Positions 46,099 through 63,974 of a stretch of DNA of 64,000 bases are shown piece after piece. Each line of letters opens with the position of its first letter. The first letter of the stretch is position 1. The notes under the pieces were generated by a model. That model saw nothing but the letters and a program-made list of their open reading frames with translations, was not told the origin of the DNA and did not search any database. The translations under genes were made by a program, and so were the position numbers. The stretch is from Gracilibacillus caseinilyticus (lineage in GTDB: Bacteria; Bacillota; Bacilli; Bacillales; Amphibacillaceae), in assembly GCF_022919115.1 (NCBI RefSeq), contig NZ_CP095072.1, positions 992,001-1,056,000 of the forward strand, written 5' to 3'.

Positions 46099-46791
46099 TC
46101 AAGAACGAAAACGTATCTTAATTTTTTTGACACTTTCTTGCTCTAACAGCCATTCATATAAATTTTCCCGCTTCTTCTGATGTATTGCATCGATGTACAT
46201 TTTAATTTTAGTAATTTCTGTATTCTCATTGTATATATCAAACTCACGTATTTCGATTGGAAAAGATTGCACCCGTTCGATAAATTTAGATGTATCTTTA
46301 TTTTTGCTCAGTTTAACCTCAAAAATAATATAATGATTCTTGCGATGAAGCCGTTGTTCAAATTTATTTAAAACTACAAGGCTGATTAAAATGATCAATG
46401 TGGTGACAATCGCTTCTTTATACATACCAATCCCGACGATTAACCCTAAACCTGCCACCGCCCAAATAGAAGCAGCTGTTGTAAGACCACGAATTGTCCC
46501 ACCATTGACAATGATCGTTCCAGCTCCTAGAAAACCGATTCCACTAATAACATACGATGGGATTCTCGCGGGATCGAATCGAACATTATCATAATGCTCA
46601 ATAAAATAATCAAAGCCATTAATAGAAAGCAACATCATTAAACAAGAGCTGACACCCACTAATATATGTGTTCGAAATCCGGCTGAATGTTTGTTTACTT
46701 CCCTTTCAAATCCAATTAAGCCGGCCAATATAAGTGCAATCATTAATTTTGAAACAGATTCCATAAATGCAGCATCAAAAATCTGATCCAT
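46099..46791 (-). CDS. MgtC/SapB-family membrane protein
   Basis: The 230-residue protein from the chosen ATG has four to five hydrophobic segments with MgtC hallmarks: ALILAGLIGFEREVNKHSAG, the GIGFLGAGTII motif and RGLTTAASIWAVAGLGLIVG. A soluble C-terminal domain (about 150-230) follows. Family members relate to magnesium limitation, membrane potential or acid stress; function here is unassigned. AAAGGGGG precedes the ATG. A weak promoter (TTGATA at 46865-46870, 19 bp, TATAAG) may drive it. In B. subtilis no such gene separates rrn from ctsR. Confidence 0.85.
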   Translation of the reverse strand: MDQIFDAAFMESVSKLMIALILAGLIGFEREVNKHSAGFRTHILVGVSSCLMMLLSINGFDYFIEHYDNVRFDPARIPSYVISGIGFLGAGTIIVNGGTIRGLTTAASIWAVAGLGLIVGIGMYKEAIVTTLIILISLVVLNKFEQRLHRKNHYIIFEVKLSKNKDTSKFIERVQSFPIEIREFDIYNENTEITKIKMYIDAIHQKKRENLYEWLLEQESVKKIKIRFRS

Positions 46792-46906
46792 GGCAACTTC
46801 CCCCTTTTCACTTTGAATATATGACGAGAGCATATACTTCTTATACCCTAAAATCATTGATTTATATCAACGAAGTGGACATAAAGGGGCACTGTTCGCA
46901 TTTAGA

Positions 46907-47107
46907 AAAGCGCAAGCGCCTGTTTAGAAACGTAGCGACTGGACGGCATCAACTGAGATAAAGGAATCACAGTGGGCAAGTGATGTCGATGATGACTTTC
47001 GCCCAAGGGCATAAGGTCGACTAGGCCTCTGGTTATCACCAATCGGCAAGTCTTCTTTATCGTAGGGCGATGCAGGAAGTCGCCTAGTTTCTGGGCACTT
47101 GCGCTGG
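46907..47107. repeat. Interspersed fold-back repeat, copy A
   Basis: A non-coding unit of about 200 bp with related ends: AGCGCAAGCGCC at 46909-46920 and, inverted, AGCGCAAGTGCC at 47094-47105, each followed inward by an AGAAAC...CGACT motif. Internal segments AAAGGAATCAC (46960) and CGTAGGGCGATG...CCTAGTTTCTGG (47061) recur in copy B beyond the acetyltransferase gene. No transposase is present; it looks like a MITE or structured-RNA repeat. Confidence 0.6.
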
Positions 47108-47167
47108 ACATGGCTGTTCATGTTAGAAAGCGGTACGAAACCTTAAAATTTTATACTTTCTTACCTG

Positions 47168-48355
47168 TTAAAAAAAGTCGGGAAAATATGTCTGCTGCTC
47201 AGGTATGATCATCTCTAACTGTTCAACTGCTAAAGCATCTCCATGAATCAAGCCTGCTTCCCACAGTGCAAATGGTCGTTTGTAACCAAAGAAAAGTTGC
47301 ACCAGCTGTTGAACAGCTATTTTCACTTTTACAACCTTTGGTTCTGCATGCGTACGCTTCATAACAATGCTATCTTCCAAGTCGTGGGACACCAGAAACA
47401 CGCCATTATTTTCTTCTAAAAATATGTCTGACACTTCGATTTCAAAATGGATTTTATTATGGTCGACTATTGAAAAAGGATACTGTTCGAAGAAAGCATC
47501 AACATCCACAATCCGCGCCATAAAATAAGGCAACTGCTTTTGCTCGAATCTTGGTTCATTTACAAGTAAGGGCAATGGGTCATCTGGAGGAACAGGCATC
47601 TCTACATTATGTACCATTGAATCATGATGCTGGATAAACTGATATAGTAAGTGGCGGGCATTTACATTCACAAACGCCATATCATAAACGGTGAACCGAT
47701 TCTGCTTGATATTGAATAGAATATATCCAATTGGCGTTTGATCCGTTTCATACGCAAATGCGATGTGAGTATCTTTCTGCTTTAATGTTCGATAATTCCA
47801 CCAATGCTCTGTTCGATGAAGTGTACCTGTATACTTATCTGTATACATTTGATAGATGGTGTTTAAAGTAGAAATTGTTTCTTCCCCTTTACTGACTCTT
47901 CTAACACTGCCTTGACCGTTCCAATCGTTTTGAAATGAATCAATTGGAATATTGTATGTAGTGCGATCAAACGTTAATTCCCAGCCATATTTTCGATAAA
48001 AGGGTACAGAGAATGGGTGTAAATAAGAGATACTTTGTTGTTGTTGCCTCATTTCTGTTAAAAGTTTGTATAACAATGCTTTTATTTTTCCACCTCTACG
48101 ATACTCTGGCCAAGAAGCAACCGATCCGATACCACCCATTTTTAATGGTTTACCATGCAGATTAACAGTTAGTGGAATAAGGTGGGCTTTAGCAGCTAAC
48201 TGATTATCTACTATCCATCCCCATACTTTATCTTCTTTCATTTGTTCTGCTTTTTCCTGTTTTTCTTCTTGTGTTAACTTATATTGAAATGCATACTCAG
48301 ATAAGCCAAGAATCTCATCAGTATAGGAACTATTTAAGCAAATCATCCTTTCCAT
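47168..48355 (-). CDS. Eis-family GNAT N-acetyltransferase
   Basis: The 395-residue protein has an N-terminal GNAT domain with the acetyl-CoA loop SWPEYRRGGKIKALL (about 81-95), a second GNAT-like half, and a C-terminal SCP2-like domain (about 300-395), the three-part layout of Eis-like acetyltransferases. Some Eis proteins acetylate aminoglycosides or peptides; the substrate here cannot be read from sequence. GGAGG lies eight bases before the ATG. It is flanked by two related repeats and is not part of the standard rrn-ctsR neighbourhood. Confidence 0.82.
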   Translation of the reverse strand: MERMICLNSSYTDEILGLSEYAFQYKLTQEEKQEKAEQMKEDKVWGWIVDNQLAAKAHLIPLTVNLHGKPLKMGGIGSVASWPEYRRGGKIKALLYKLLTEMRQQQQSISYLHPFSVPFYRKYGWELTFDRTTYNIPIDSFQNDWNGQGSVRRVSKGEETISTLNTIYQMYTDKYTGTLHRTEHWWNYRTLKQKDTHIAFAYETDQTPIGYILFNIKQNRFTVYDMAFVNVNARHLLYQFIQHHDSMVHNVEMPVPPDDPLPLLVNEPRFEQKQLPYFMARIVDVDAFFEQYPFSIVDHNKIHFEIEVSDIFLEENNGVFLVSHDLEDSIVMKRTHAEPKVVKVKIAVQQLVQLFFGYKRPFALWEAGLIHGDALAVEQLEMIIPEQQTYFPDFF

Positions 48356-48381
48356 TGACCATTCCTCCTTCTATAATATGT

Positions 48382-48390
48382 ATTTTAGCA
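48382..48390 (-). promoter_or_regulatory. Extended -10 promoter for the acetyltransferase gene
   Basis: TGCTAAAAT on the minus strand, about 20 nt upstream of the GGAGG site; the -35 is weak. Confidence 0.4.
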
Positions 48391-48527
48391 CATTTTAAAT
48401 TACGATTGTTTACTAATCTTAAACAAGAAAAGCTGAGTAAATTCGTCTTGTGCTGCATTTATTAAATATATCTTTTGATAAATAAATTCTAAACGCTTGG
48501 AATTACAAAATTTTTGTGCATAATAAG

Positions 48528-48552
48528 AAAAAACGAGCATAAATCCGCTCGC
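48528..48552 (-). terminator. Possible small terminator
   Basis: A 5-bp stem (CGAGC / GCTCG) with an 8-nt loop is followed by six T residues on the minus strand. It may back up the rrn terminator or end an unknown short transcript from 48.6-48.9 kb. Confidence 0.45.
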
Positions 48553-48736
48553 TCCTAACTGACATAAGGATATATACAACTGCCTTTAATACGGATTGTG
48601 TAACTAGCATAACGGTTATTTTGAAATATTGTTAGTGGAAGGATATCTCTCCAACCAAGTCCACAAGACGCGGAGTATATTTCCGGAGCTTTGCTAAACA
48701 TATAAAACATTTCAAAATAATAACTTAAACATACGT

Positions 48737-48819
48737 AAAGGAATCACGGTGAGTTTGCGTAGCAATGACGACTTATCATAGTCCGTAGTGCGATGATGAA
48801 ATCACCTAGTTTCTAGGGG
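48737..48819. repeat. Interspersed repeat, truncated copy B
   Basis: Segments matching copy A recur in the same order: AAAGGAATCACGGTG (48737) and CGTAGTGCGATG...CACCTAGTTTCTAGG (48784-48817). They are 47 bp apart instead of 101, so about 54 bp are missing, and the GC-rich ends are not recognisable. The rest of 48356-48878 is AT-rich and without a gene. Confidence 0.5.
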
Positions 48820-48878
48820 TCGAGAGGAGTGGTCTAGACCGATAAGCGTCGGTTCATTTTTATATGTTGTTATCACAC

Positions 48879-48915
48879 AAAAAAAACATCCCAGTCCTTC
48901 GACTGAGATGTTTTG
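48879..48915 (-). terminator. Terminator of the rrn-trn-rrn operon
   Basis: ACATCTCAGTC, loop GAAG, GACTGGGATGT, then a run of T residues on the minus strand, directly after the last 5S gene. Confidence 0.92.
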
Positions 48916-48919
48916 GTTT

Positions 48920-49036
48920 GCCTGGCAACGTCCTACTCTTGCAGGGGCGCGAGCCCCAACTACCATGGGCGCTGAAGAGCTTAACTGCTGTGTTCGGCAT
49001 GGGAACAGGTGTGACCTCTTCGCTATCGCTACCAGA
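48920..49036 (-). rRNA. rrf: 5S ribosomal RNA, distal operon
   Basis: The minus strand begins near TGGTAGCGATAGCGAAGAGG, with CACACCTGTTCCCATGCCG and ends GTAGGACGTTGCCAGGC, a complete 5S of about 116 nt. It is bound by L5 and L18, encoded in this window. The ends are estimated. Confidence 0.97.
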
Positions 49037-49109
49037 CTCTTTTTTCAAGGACAAGATATATTATAACTCACAATGCATATGGAATGCAAGAGTTTTTTTA
49101 TACTTTTTA

Positions 49110-49130
49110 TACCTTGAAAACTAGATAAGA
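49110..49130 (-). other. 3' arm of the 23S processing stalk, distal operon
   Basis: These 21 bases in the 23S-5S spacer are perfectly complementary to 52192-52212 in the 16S-23S spacer. The two arms bracket the 23S gene and form the stalk cut by RNase III and Mini-III. Confidence 0.85.
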
Positions 49131-49177
49131 CAAGAGACAGACATCAACGAACCGTTGCACATCAGAAACATTTGTAT

Positions 49178-52088
<2,911 letters not shown>

Positions 52089-52191
52089 TACTTACTTTAT
52101 TTCAATGAAAAGCGAGTTGGTTATTGTTTGATGTCTTGTCATCAGTTTCGTTTCCACAGCTGTCAAGCAGTTGCTTCCACGTCCTGATTAC

Positions 52192-52212
52192 TCTTATCTA
52201 GTTTTCAAGGTA
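52192..52212 (-). other. 5' arm of the 23S processing stalk, distal operon
   Basis: This arm in the 16S-23S spacer pairs along all 21 bases with 49110-49130. The 210-bp spacer encodes no tRNA. Confidence 0.85.
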
Positions 52213-52230
52213 CAAGTTCAAGAGAGTATT

Positions 52231-52265
52231 GATCTCTCAAAACTGAACCAAACAACCAAGTATGA
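52231..52265 (-). other. 3' arm of the 16S processing stalk, distal operon
   Basis: This segment just beyond 16S pairs, with about four mismatches or bulges, with the leader at 53908-53942, forming the 17S precursor stalk. Confidence 0.8.
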
Positions 52266-52296
52266 TTTGTCACCTTGTAAAAGGTGTTCCTATAAT

Positions 52297-53865
<1,569 letters not shown>

Positions 53866-53907
53866 GTTGACTTGCGCTCGCTTCTATAAGCTAGCTTGTT
53901 TATTAAT

Positions 53908-53942
53908 TCATACTGGTTGTTTTGTTCAGTTTTCAAAGATCA
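53908..53942 (-). other. 5' arm of the 16S processing stalk, distal operon
   Basis: The leader segment beginning GATCTTTGAAAACTGAAC pairs with 52231-52265. It comes 13 bp after the tRNA-Ala gene, with no promoter or terminator between. Confidence 0.8.
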
Positions 53943-53955
53943 AACACACAAAAAA

Positions 53956-54031
53956 TGGTGGAGCCTAGCGGGATCGAACCGCTGACCTCCTGCGTGCAAA
54001 GCAGGCGCTCTCCCAGCTGAGCTAAGGCCCC
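53956..54031 (-). tRNA. tRNA-Ala (UGC)
   Basis: 76-nt cloverleaf with GGGGCC acceptor, anticodon TGC and encoded CCA. It is the last tRNA of the cluster, immediately before the second 16S leader. Confidence 0.97.
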
Positions 54032-54050
54032 ACAAATAAAATTTGATTAA

Positions 54051-54127
54051 TGGTCGGGAAGACAGGATTTGAACCTGCGACCCCTTGGTCCCAAACCAAG
54101 TGCTCTACCAAGCTGAGCTACTTCCCG
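54051..54127 (-). tRNA. tRNA-Pro (UGG)
   Basis: 77-nt cloverleaf starting CGGGAAGTAGC, anticodon TGG, CCA encoded. Confidence 0.97.
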
Positions 54128-54131
54128 ATAA

Positions 54132-54208
54132 TGGCGCGCCCGAGAGGAGTCGAACCCCTAACCTTTTGATCCGTAGTCAAACGCTCTATCCAATTGAGCT
54201 ACGGGCGC
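54132..54208 (-). tRNA. tRNA-Arg (ACG)
   Basis: 77-nt cloverleaf GCGCCCGTAGC...GCGCGCCA, anticodon ACG, expected to be edited to ICG by TadA; CCA encoded. Confidence 0.97.
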
Positions 54209-54214
54209 TATACG

Positions 54215-54303
54215 TGGTGCCGAGGGCCGGACTCGAACCGGCACGGTGGAAACCCACCGCAGGATTTTAAGTCCTGTGCGTCTGCCAATTCCGCCACCCC
54301 GGC
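54215..54303 (-). tRNA. tRNA-Leu (UAA)
   Basis: 89-nt class II tRNA with a long variable arm, GCCGGGGTGGC start, anticodon TAA, CCA encoded. Confidence 0.97.
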
Positions 54304-54350
54304 AAGGAAATACATTCTAACCACCTGGCAAACTTGGCGATTAAAAATCC

Positions 54351-54425
54351 TGGAGCGGAAGACGGGATTCGAACCCGCGACCCCCACCTTGGCAAGGTGG
54401 TGTTCTACCACTGAACTACTTCCGC
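54351..54425 (-). tRNA. tRNA-Gly (GCC)
   Basis: 75-nt cloverleaf GCGGAAGTAG...GCTCCA, anticodon GCC, CCA encoded. Confidence 0.97.
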
Positions 54426-54450
54426 ATAATTATAAAATTAAGAAAATGTA

Positions 54451-54535
54451 TGGTGCGGGTGGAGGGACTTGAACCCCCACGTCGAGAGACACTAGATCCT
54501 AAGTCTAGCGCGTCTGCCAATTCCGCCACACCCGC
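54451..54535 (-). tRNA. tRNA-Leu (UAG)
   Basis: 85-nt class II tRNA, GCGGGTGTGGC start, anticodon TAG, CCA encoded. Confidence 0.97.
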
Positions 54536-54544
54536 ATAAATAAA

Positions 54545-54620
54545 TGGTGAGCCATGGAGGATTCGAACCTCCGACCCTCTGATTAAAAGTCAGATGCTCT
54601 GCCAGCTGAGCTAATGGCTC
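54545..54620 (-). tRNA. tRNA-Lys (UUU)
   Basis: 76-nt cloverleaf GAGCCATTAGC...GGCTCACCA, anticodon TTT, CCA encoded. Confidence 0.97.
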
Positions 54621-54629
54621 TAAGATGAG

Positions 54630-54705
<76 letters not shown>

Positions 54706-54708
54706 TAA

Positions 54709-54784
54709 TGGTGGAGGATGCAGGGCTCGAACCTGCGACCCCTTGCTTGTAAGGCAAGTGCTCTCCCAGCTGAGCTAATCCTCC
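54709..54784 (-). tRNA. tRNA-Val (UAC)
   Basis: 76-nt cloverleaf GGAGGATTAGC...CCTCCACCA, anticodon TAC, CCA encoded. It begins only 7 bp after the 5S gene. The nine-tRNA order matches B. subtilis trnJ between rrnJ and rrnW. Confidence 0.97.
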
Positions 54785-54791
54785 TATGTAT

Positions 54792-54908
54792 GCCTGGCAA
54801 CGTCCTACTCTTGCAGGGGCGCGAGCCCCAACTACCATGGGCGCTGAAGAGCTTAACTGCTGTGTTCGGCATGGGAACAGGTGTGACCTCTTCGCTATCG
54901 CTACCAGA
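54792..54908 (-). rRNA. rrf: 5S ribosomal RNA, proximal operon
   Basis: Identical to the distal 5S. It runs into the tRNA cluster after 7 bp with no terminator, so the tRNAs are cotranscribed. Confidence 0.97.
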
Positions 54909-54981
54909 CTCTTTTTTCAAGGACAAGATATATTATAACTCACAATGCATATGGAATGCAAGAGTTTTTTTATACTTTTTA

Positions 54982-55002
54982 TACCTTGAAAACTAGATAA
55001 GA
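54982..55002 (-). other. 3' arm of the 23S processing stalk, proximal operon
   Basis: Perfect 21-nt complement of 58064-58084 across the 23S gene. Confidence 0.85.
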
Positions 55003-55049
55003 CAAGAGACAGACATCAACGAACCGTTGCACATCAGAAACATTTGTAT

Positions 55050-57960
<2,911 letters not shown>

Positions 57961-58063
57961 TACTTACTTTATTTCAATGAAAAGCGAGTTGGTTATTGTT
58001 TGATGTCTTGTCATCAGTTTCGTTTCCACAGCTGTCAAGCAGTTGCTTCCACGTCCTGATTAC

Positions 58064-58084
58064 TCTTATCTAGTTTTCAAGGTA
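58064..58084 (-). other. 5' arm of the 23S processing stalk, proximal operon
   Basis: Pairs with 54982-55002. Confidence 0.85.
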
Positions 58085-58168
58085 CAAGTTCAAGAGAGTA
58101 TTGATCTCTCAAAACTGAACCAAACAACCAAGTATGATTTGTCACCTTGTAAAAGGTGTTCCTATAAT

Positions 58169-59737
<1,569 letters not shown>

Positions 59738-59846
59738 GTTGACTTGCGCTCGCTTCTATAAGCTAGCTTGTTTATTAATTCATACTGGTTGTTTTGTTCA
59801 GTTTTCAAAGATCAAATTGTTTCGCTGTTTTTTTGACAGCTTTAAT

Positions 59847-59875
59847 AGTTTATCATCTATTAGGATCAATGTCAA
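59847..59875 (-). promoter_or_regulatory. rrn promoter P3 (nearest 16S)
   Basis: TTGACA (59870-59875), 17 bp, TAAACT (59847-59852). Confidence 0.85.
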
Positions 59876-59936
59876 TAACTTTTTTGAAGTTATTAGAGAT
59901 GAAATTGTTTTGTCGTTTTTTCGCGACAACTTTTAT

Positions 59937-59965
59937 ATCATATCAACTATTGAAGGTGATGTCAA
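59937..59965 (-). promoter_or_regulatory. rrn promoter P2
   Basis: TTGACA (59960-59965), 17 bp, TATGAT (59937-59942). Confidence 0.85.
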
Positions 59966-60034
59966 CAACTTTTTAATAAAAACTCTGAAGTTGTTGGCGA
60001 TAAAATTGTTCTGTCGTTTTCAGCGACGTTTAAT

Positions 60035-60064
60035 AATATACCACATCTATTTAAATGGTGTCAA
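60035..60064 (-). promoter_or_regulatory. rrn promoter P1 (farthest from 16S)
   Basis: TTGACA (60059-60064), 18 bp, TATATT (60035-60040). Confidence 0.8.
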
Positions 60065-60138
60065 TAAAGATTTATAACTTTTTTATTTTATGTCTTTTAT
60101 AGCTTAATATACGGATGGAATTCTCCGTTGTACATATT

Positions 60139-60173
60139 AAAAACAATTGAACCCCCCTGTTACAGGAGGGTTT
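60139..60173 (-). terminator. Terminator after lysS
   Basis: A 10-bp stem AACCCTCCTG / CAGGGGGGTT with a 3-nt loop (one G-U pair) directly follows the lysS stop; the T-rich tract (TTGTTTTTAAT) begins a few bases later. Confidence 0.75.
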
Positions 60174-60177
60174 TCTG

Positions 60178-61695
<1,518 letters not shown>

Positions 61696-61696
61696 T

Positions 61697-61725
61697 CAAA
61701 AAACTGCCAGCAACCTACTGGCAGT
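61697..61725 (-). terminator. Terminator-like hairpin between the lysS promoter and lysS
   Basis: ACTGCCAG, a 7-nt loop, CTGGCAGT and TTTTTT on the minus strand. It begins about 8 nt after the inferred start and lies 38 bp before lysS. Confidence 0.8.
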
Positions 61726-61740
61726 ATCTCATTCATGATT

Positions 61741-61769
61741 AGTATAGAAAAGGAATGCCTGTGTGTCAA
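61741..61769 (-). promoter_or_regulatory. Sigma-A promoter for lysS
   Basis: TTGACA (61764-61769), 17 bp, TATACT (61741-61746), near consensus. Confidence 0.8.
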
Positions 61770-62008
61770 TGTTTACACTCTTCGGAAACTAGCGTTTATT
61801 GCTCTATCTACGCGCCCCGTAATCGTACAATAGTTCTTTAATTCCTTTATTGACCTTGTTTGCACAAATAATTACGTTTCTGTCGCTCCTATTAACCCTT
61901 TACATACTAATCAGCACGTCTCCATTACCGGAAACTCGCTCATCTTTCCATTTAATTATACGTTCGTTGTATAGCTAGCACTAACCAGCAGTCTTAATAT
62001 GACCTATG
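61770..62008. other. Spacer lacking dusB
   Basis: These 240 bp between the HTH gene and the lysS promoter hold no open frame of note. dusB usually lies here in B. subtilis; I see no remnant of its conserved N-terminus. Confidence 0.5.
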
Positions 62009-62242
62009 TTACACCTGCTTGTTATCCTCGAAATCTTTGGTGCTAGGTTGCAATTCCTCCAAGGAAACATTTAAATGTTCTGCAATCAGTTCTAGTTTTT
62101 GTGTAGTAGGCATTTTTGTGCCCCGTTCCAATTCTCCCAATTGTGATACGGAGATGCCAAGTTCATCTGCTAAACTCACTTGTGTATAGCCTTTTAATTT
62201 TCGAAAGGCTTTGATTCTCTTACCCCATTTGTTTGTTGCCAT
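62009..62242 (-). CDS. XRE-family helix-turn-helix protein (YazB-like)
   Basis: The 77-residue protein is essentially one Cro/C1-type HTH (about 9-64: IKAFRKLKGYTQVSLADELG, then ISVSQLGELERG) with a short acidic tail. A similar small gene, yazB, follows folK in B. subtilis; its target is unknown. The start has AAGGGG upstream and lies 49 bp inside the folK 3' end, so it is translationally linked to folate genes. Confidence 0.88.
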   Translation of the reverse strand: MATNKWGKRIKAFRKLKGYTQVSLADELGISVSQLGELERGTKMPTTQKLELIAEHLNVSLEELQPSTKDFEDNKQV

Positions 62243-62721
62243 CTTACTACCCCTTCTTTATCTTGTACAGGTAATGTTGTTAAAAGTTCCGATACTGTTT
62301 GATCGAAATAGGTGATATACAAGTATGGGCGTATATCTGCTAATGGTATTAATACAAACGCTCTTTCTTGTAGACGTGGATGAGGTAAAACAAGTCGTTC
62401 TGTCTCCACCTCTTCCTGATCGTATAGTAATATATCAAGATCAATGGTTCTTGGCCCCCACCTTATTTCACGCCTTCTGCCCAGTTTTCTCTCTATCCGT
62501 TGACAAACATCTAAAAGTAATGTCGGCTCAAGCTCTGTTTCAATTTCCAACACCATATTAAGAAATTGCCCTTGCTCCACGAAACCAACTGGATCAGTTT
62601 CGTAAATTGGAGATTGATGTGTTACTTGAATTTTATCATGATTTGCCAACAATTGAATAGCCTTATTTAAATAAGAAACTCGTGGTTGAATATTAGATCC
62701 TAATGCAACATATGCCTTCAT
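62194..62721 (-). CDS. folK: 2-amino-4-hydroxy-6-hydroxymethyldihydropteridine pyrophosphokinase
   Basis: The 175-residue HPPK transfers pyrophosphate from ATP to the pterin made by FolB. YVALGSNIQPR at the start, the GRRREIRWGPRTIDLDILLY block (about 79-98, with the Mg-binding DLD) and LPHPRLQERAFVLIPL are diagnostic. It lies 2 bp after folB. Confidence 0.96.
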   Translation of the reverse strand: MKAYVALGSNIQPRVSYLNKAIQLLANHDKIQVTHQSPIYETDPVGFVEQGQFLNMVLEIETELEPTLLLDVCQRIERKLGRRREIRWGPRTIDLDILLYDQEEVETERLVLPHPRLQERAFVLIPLADIRPYLYITYFDQTVSELLTTLPVQDKEGVVRWQQTNGVRESKPFEN

Positions 62722-62723
62722 CT

Positions 62724-63086
62724 TTAATTGTTCTCCCGAAATATTTCAATTGCCACTGATTCATAGTGTCCTGGAATCGGCGGATCTGGTTTAACTACCT
62801 TCACCGTGCATGCATGTAATGATGAAAAATGTTTAAACAACTCAACAGAAAGATCCTCAGCCACTTTCTCCACCAAATTCTGCGCGGGCCCTTCTATGAC
62901 ATCTTTAGTGACTTGATAGACAAGACCGTAATCAATAGAGTATCGCAAATCATCTGTTTCTCCAGCCTTTTTCAGATCCCTCTCTAATATTAAATCAACT
63001 TGAAAACGTTGACCGAGTTTTTTTTCCTCAGGGAATACTCCATGGAAACCGTAAAATGACATTTTGTTTAGATATATTTTATCCAT
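62724..63086 (-). CDS. folB: Dihydroneopterin aldolase
   Basis: The 120-residue enzyme (MDKIYLNKMSFYGFHGVFPE) has the catalytic FYGFHGVFPEE segment and the conserved lysine region VKVVKPDPPIPG. It cleaves dihydroneopterin to the FolK substrate. The ATG, nine bases from AAGGTG, overlaps the folP end by 8 bp; an upstream GTG has no proper site. Confidence 0.96.
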   Translation of the reverse strand: MDKIYLNKMSFYGFHGVFPEEKKLGQRFQVDLILERDLKKAGETDDLRYSIDYGLVYQVTKDVIEGPAQNLVEKVAEDLSVELFKHFSSLHACTVKVVKPDPPIPGHYESVAIEIFRENN

Positions 63087-63915
63087 TGTGATCGACACCT
63101 TTCCCTAATAGCTTGTCCATCATTTTGACCATTCTTACATGCAGCTTCACATTGTGGACCCGGACAATCTCACATCCTTTAGTCATACCGAAACATACCG
63201 TTGCTCCTGTTCCCTCATCACGTTGATCGACTGGTAAATCTAAAGTTTGTGCAACAACGGATTTTCGTGAAGTTCCTAACAATACGGGGTAGTCTAATTC
63301 ACGTAATTGCTCCATATCCTGCATCACTCGAATGTTCTCCTCATACGTTTTGGCAAAACCTATCCCTGGATCAAGAATAATCTGTTCTTTTTTCACTCCT
63401 GCCTTCAGCGCTATTTCAATGCTTTCTGCTAAATCAGACAGCACGTCATCCATTAAAGACGTATAAGTAGGATCCAAACGATTATGCATTAATACAATAG
63501 GCACATCAAACTCTGCGGCAACTCGAGCGATCTCAGGCTCTCTCTTCGCACCCCAAATATCATTGATTATGGATGCTCCAGCTTCCACTGCTTTTCGTGC
63601 AACATTCGCTTTCCATGTATCGACTGAAATCGGAATTTTAAGCTCTTCGGATAACACCTTTATAACAGGAAGAATTCTTTCTATTTCCTCTGCTTCGGAA
63701 ATCGGAGTATGACCCGGTCGTGTTGATTCACCACCAACATCAATAATATCCGCACCATCTGCCTCCAGTGCTTTTGCCTGTTGAACTGCATCTTCAACAG
63801 TAGCGTAACTGCCGCCATCAGAGAATGAATCCGGCGTTATATTAAGAATCCCCATTATTAATGTTTTATCTTGATAATAAAAGGTTTTTTGTTCTGTTCG
63901 TAATTCTTTTTTCAT
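63079..63915 (-). CDS. folP: Dihydropteroate synthase
   Basis: The 278-residue TIM-barrel enzyme joins pterin pyrophosphate and p-aminobenzoate and is the sulfonamide target. Signatures are MGILNITPDSFSDGGSY (about 21-37), DVGGESTRPGH (about 60-70), IDPGIGFAKT-type ILDPGIGFAKTYEENI and LLGTSRKSVV. No insertion typical of sulfonamide resistance is seen. GGGCGGG precedes the ATG. Confidence 0.97.
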   Translation of the reverse strand: MKKELRTEQKTFYYQDKTLIMGILNITPDSFSDGGSYATVEDAVQQAKALEADGADIIDVGGESTRPGHTPISEAEEIERILPVIKVLSEELKIPISVDTWKANVARKAVEAGASIINDIWGAKREPEIARVAAEFDVPIVLMHNRLDPTYTSLMDDVLSDLAESIEIALKAGVKKEQIILDPGIGFAKTYEENIRVMQDMEQLRELDYPVLLGTSRKSVVAQTLDLPVDQRDEGTGATVCFGMTKGCEIVRVHNVKLHVRMVKMMDKLLGKGVDHNG

Positions 63916-63965
63916 GATAACCCGCCCTTACGAAGCAATGTAAAAAAATCTATTCATAACAAAGT

Positions 63966-63974
63966 ATTATAGCA
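63966..63974 (-). promoter_or_regulatory. Extended -10 promoter for folP
   Basis: TGCTATAAT on the minus strand, about 50 nt upstream of folP; the -35 region is poor. No gene end is visible between it and the window edge. Confidence 0.5.

Larger units (their letters stand above)
59810..60085 (-). repeat. Three tandem rrn promoter cassettes
   Basis: Three imperfect units start near 59810, 59898 and 59999 (spacing about 88 and 101 bp). Each holds, in transcription order, an 8-bp inverted repeat or its remnant, TTGACA, a -10, a short hairpin of GTCG/CGAC type and the motif ACAATTTnATC. No gene lies between 59738 and 60137. Confidence 0.8.

Noticed and set aside
46902..47121. Short minus-strand frames (65-69 codons) in the mgtC-acetyltransferase spacer
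   Set aside because: They coincide with repeat copy A, lack ribosome sites and read as translated repeat sequence.
48864..49124. 86-codon plus-strand frame at the rrn end
   Set aside because: It lies over the rrn terminator and 5S gene, and its 3' part recurs at 54.8-55.0 kb as part of the rRNA repeat.
54085..54472. Plus-strand frames with segments such as GFEPATPTLARW
   Set aside because: Classic spurious translation of the antisense strand of the tRNA cluster.
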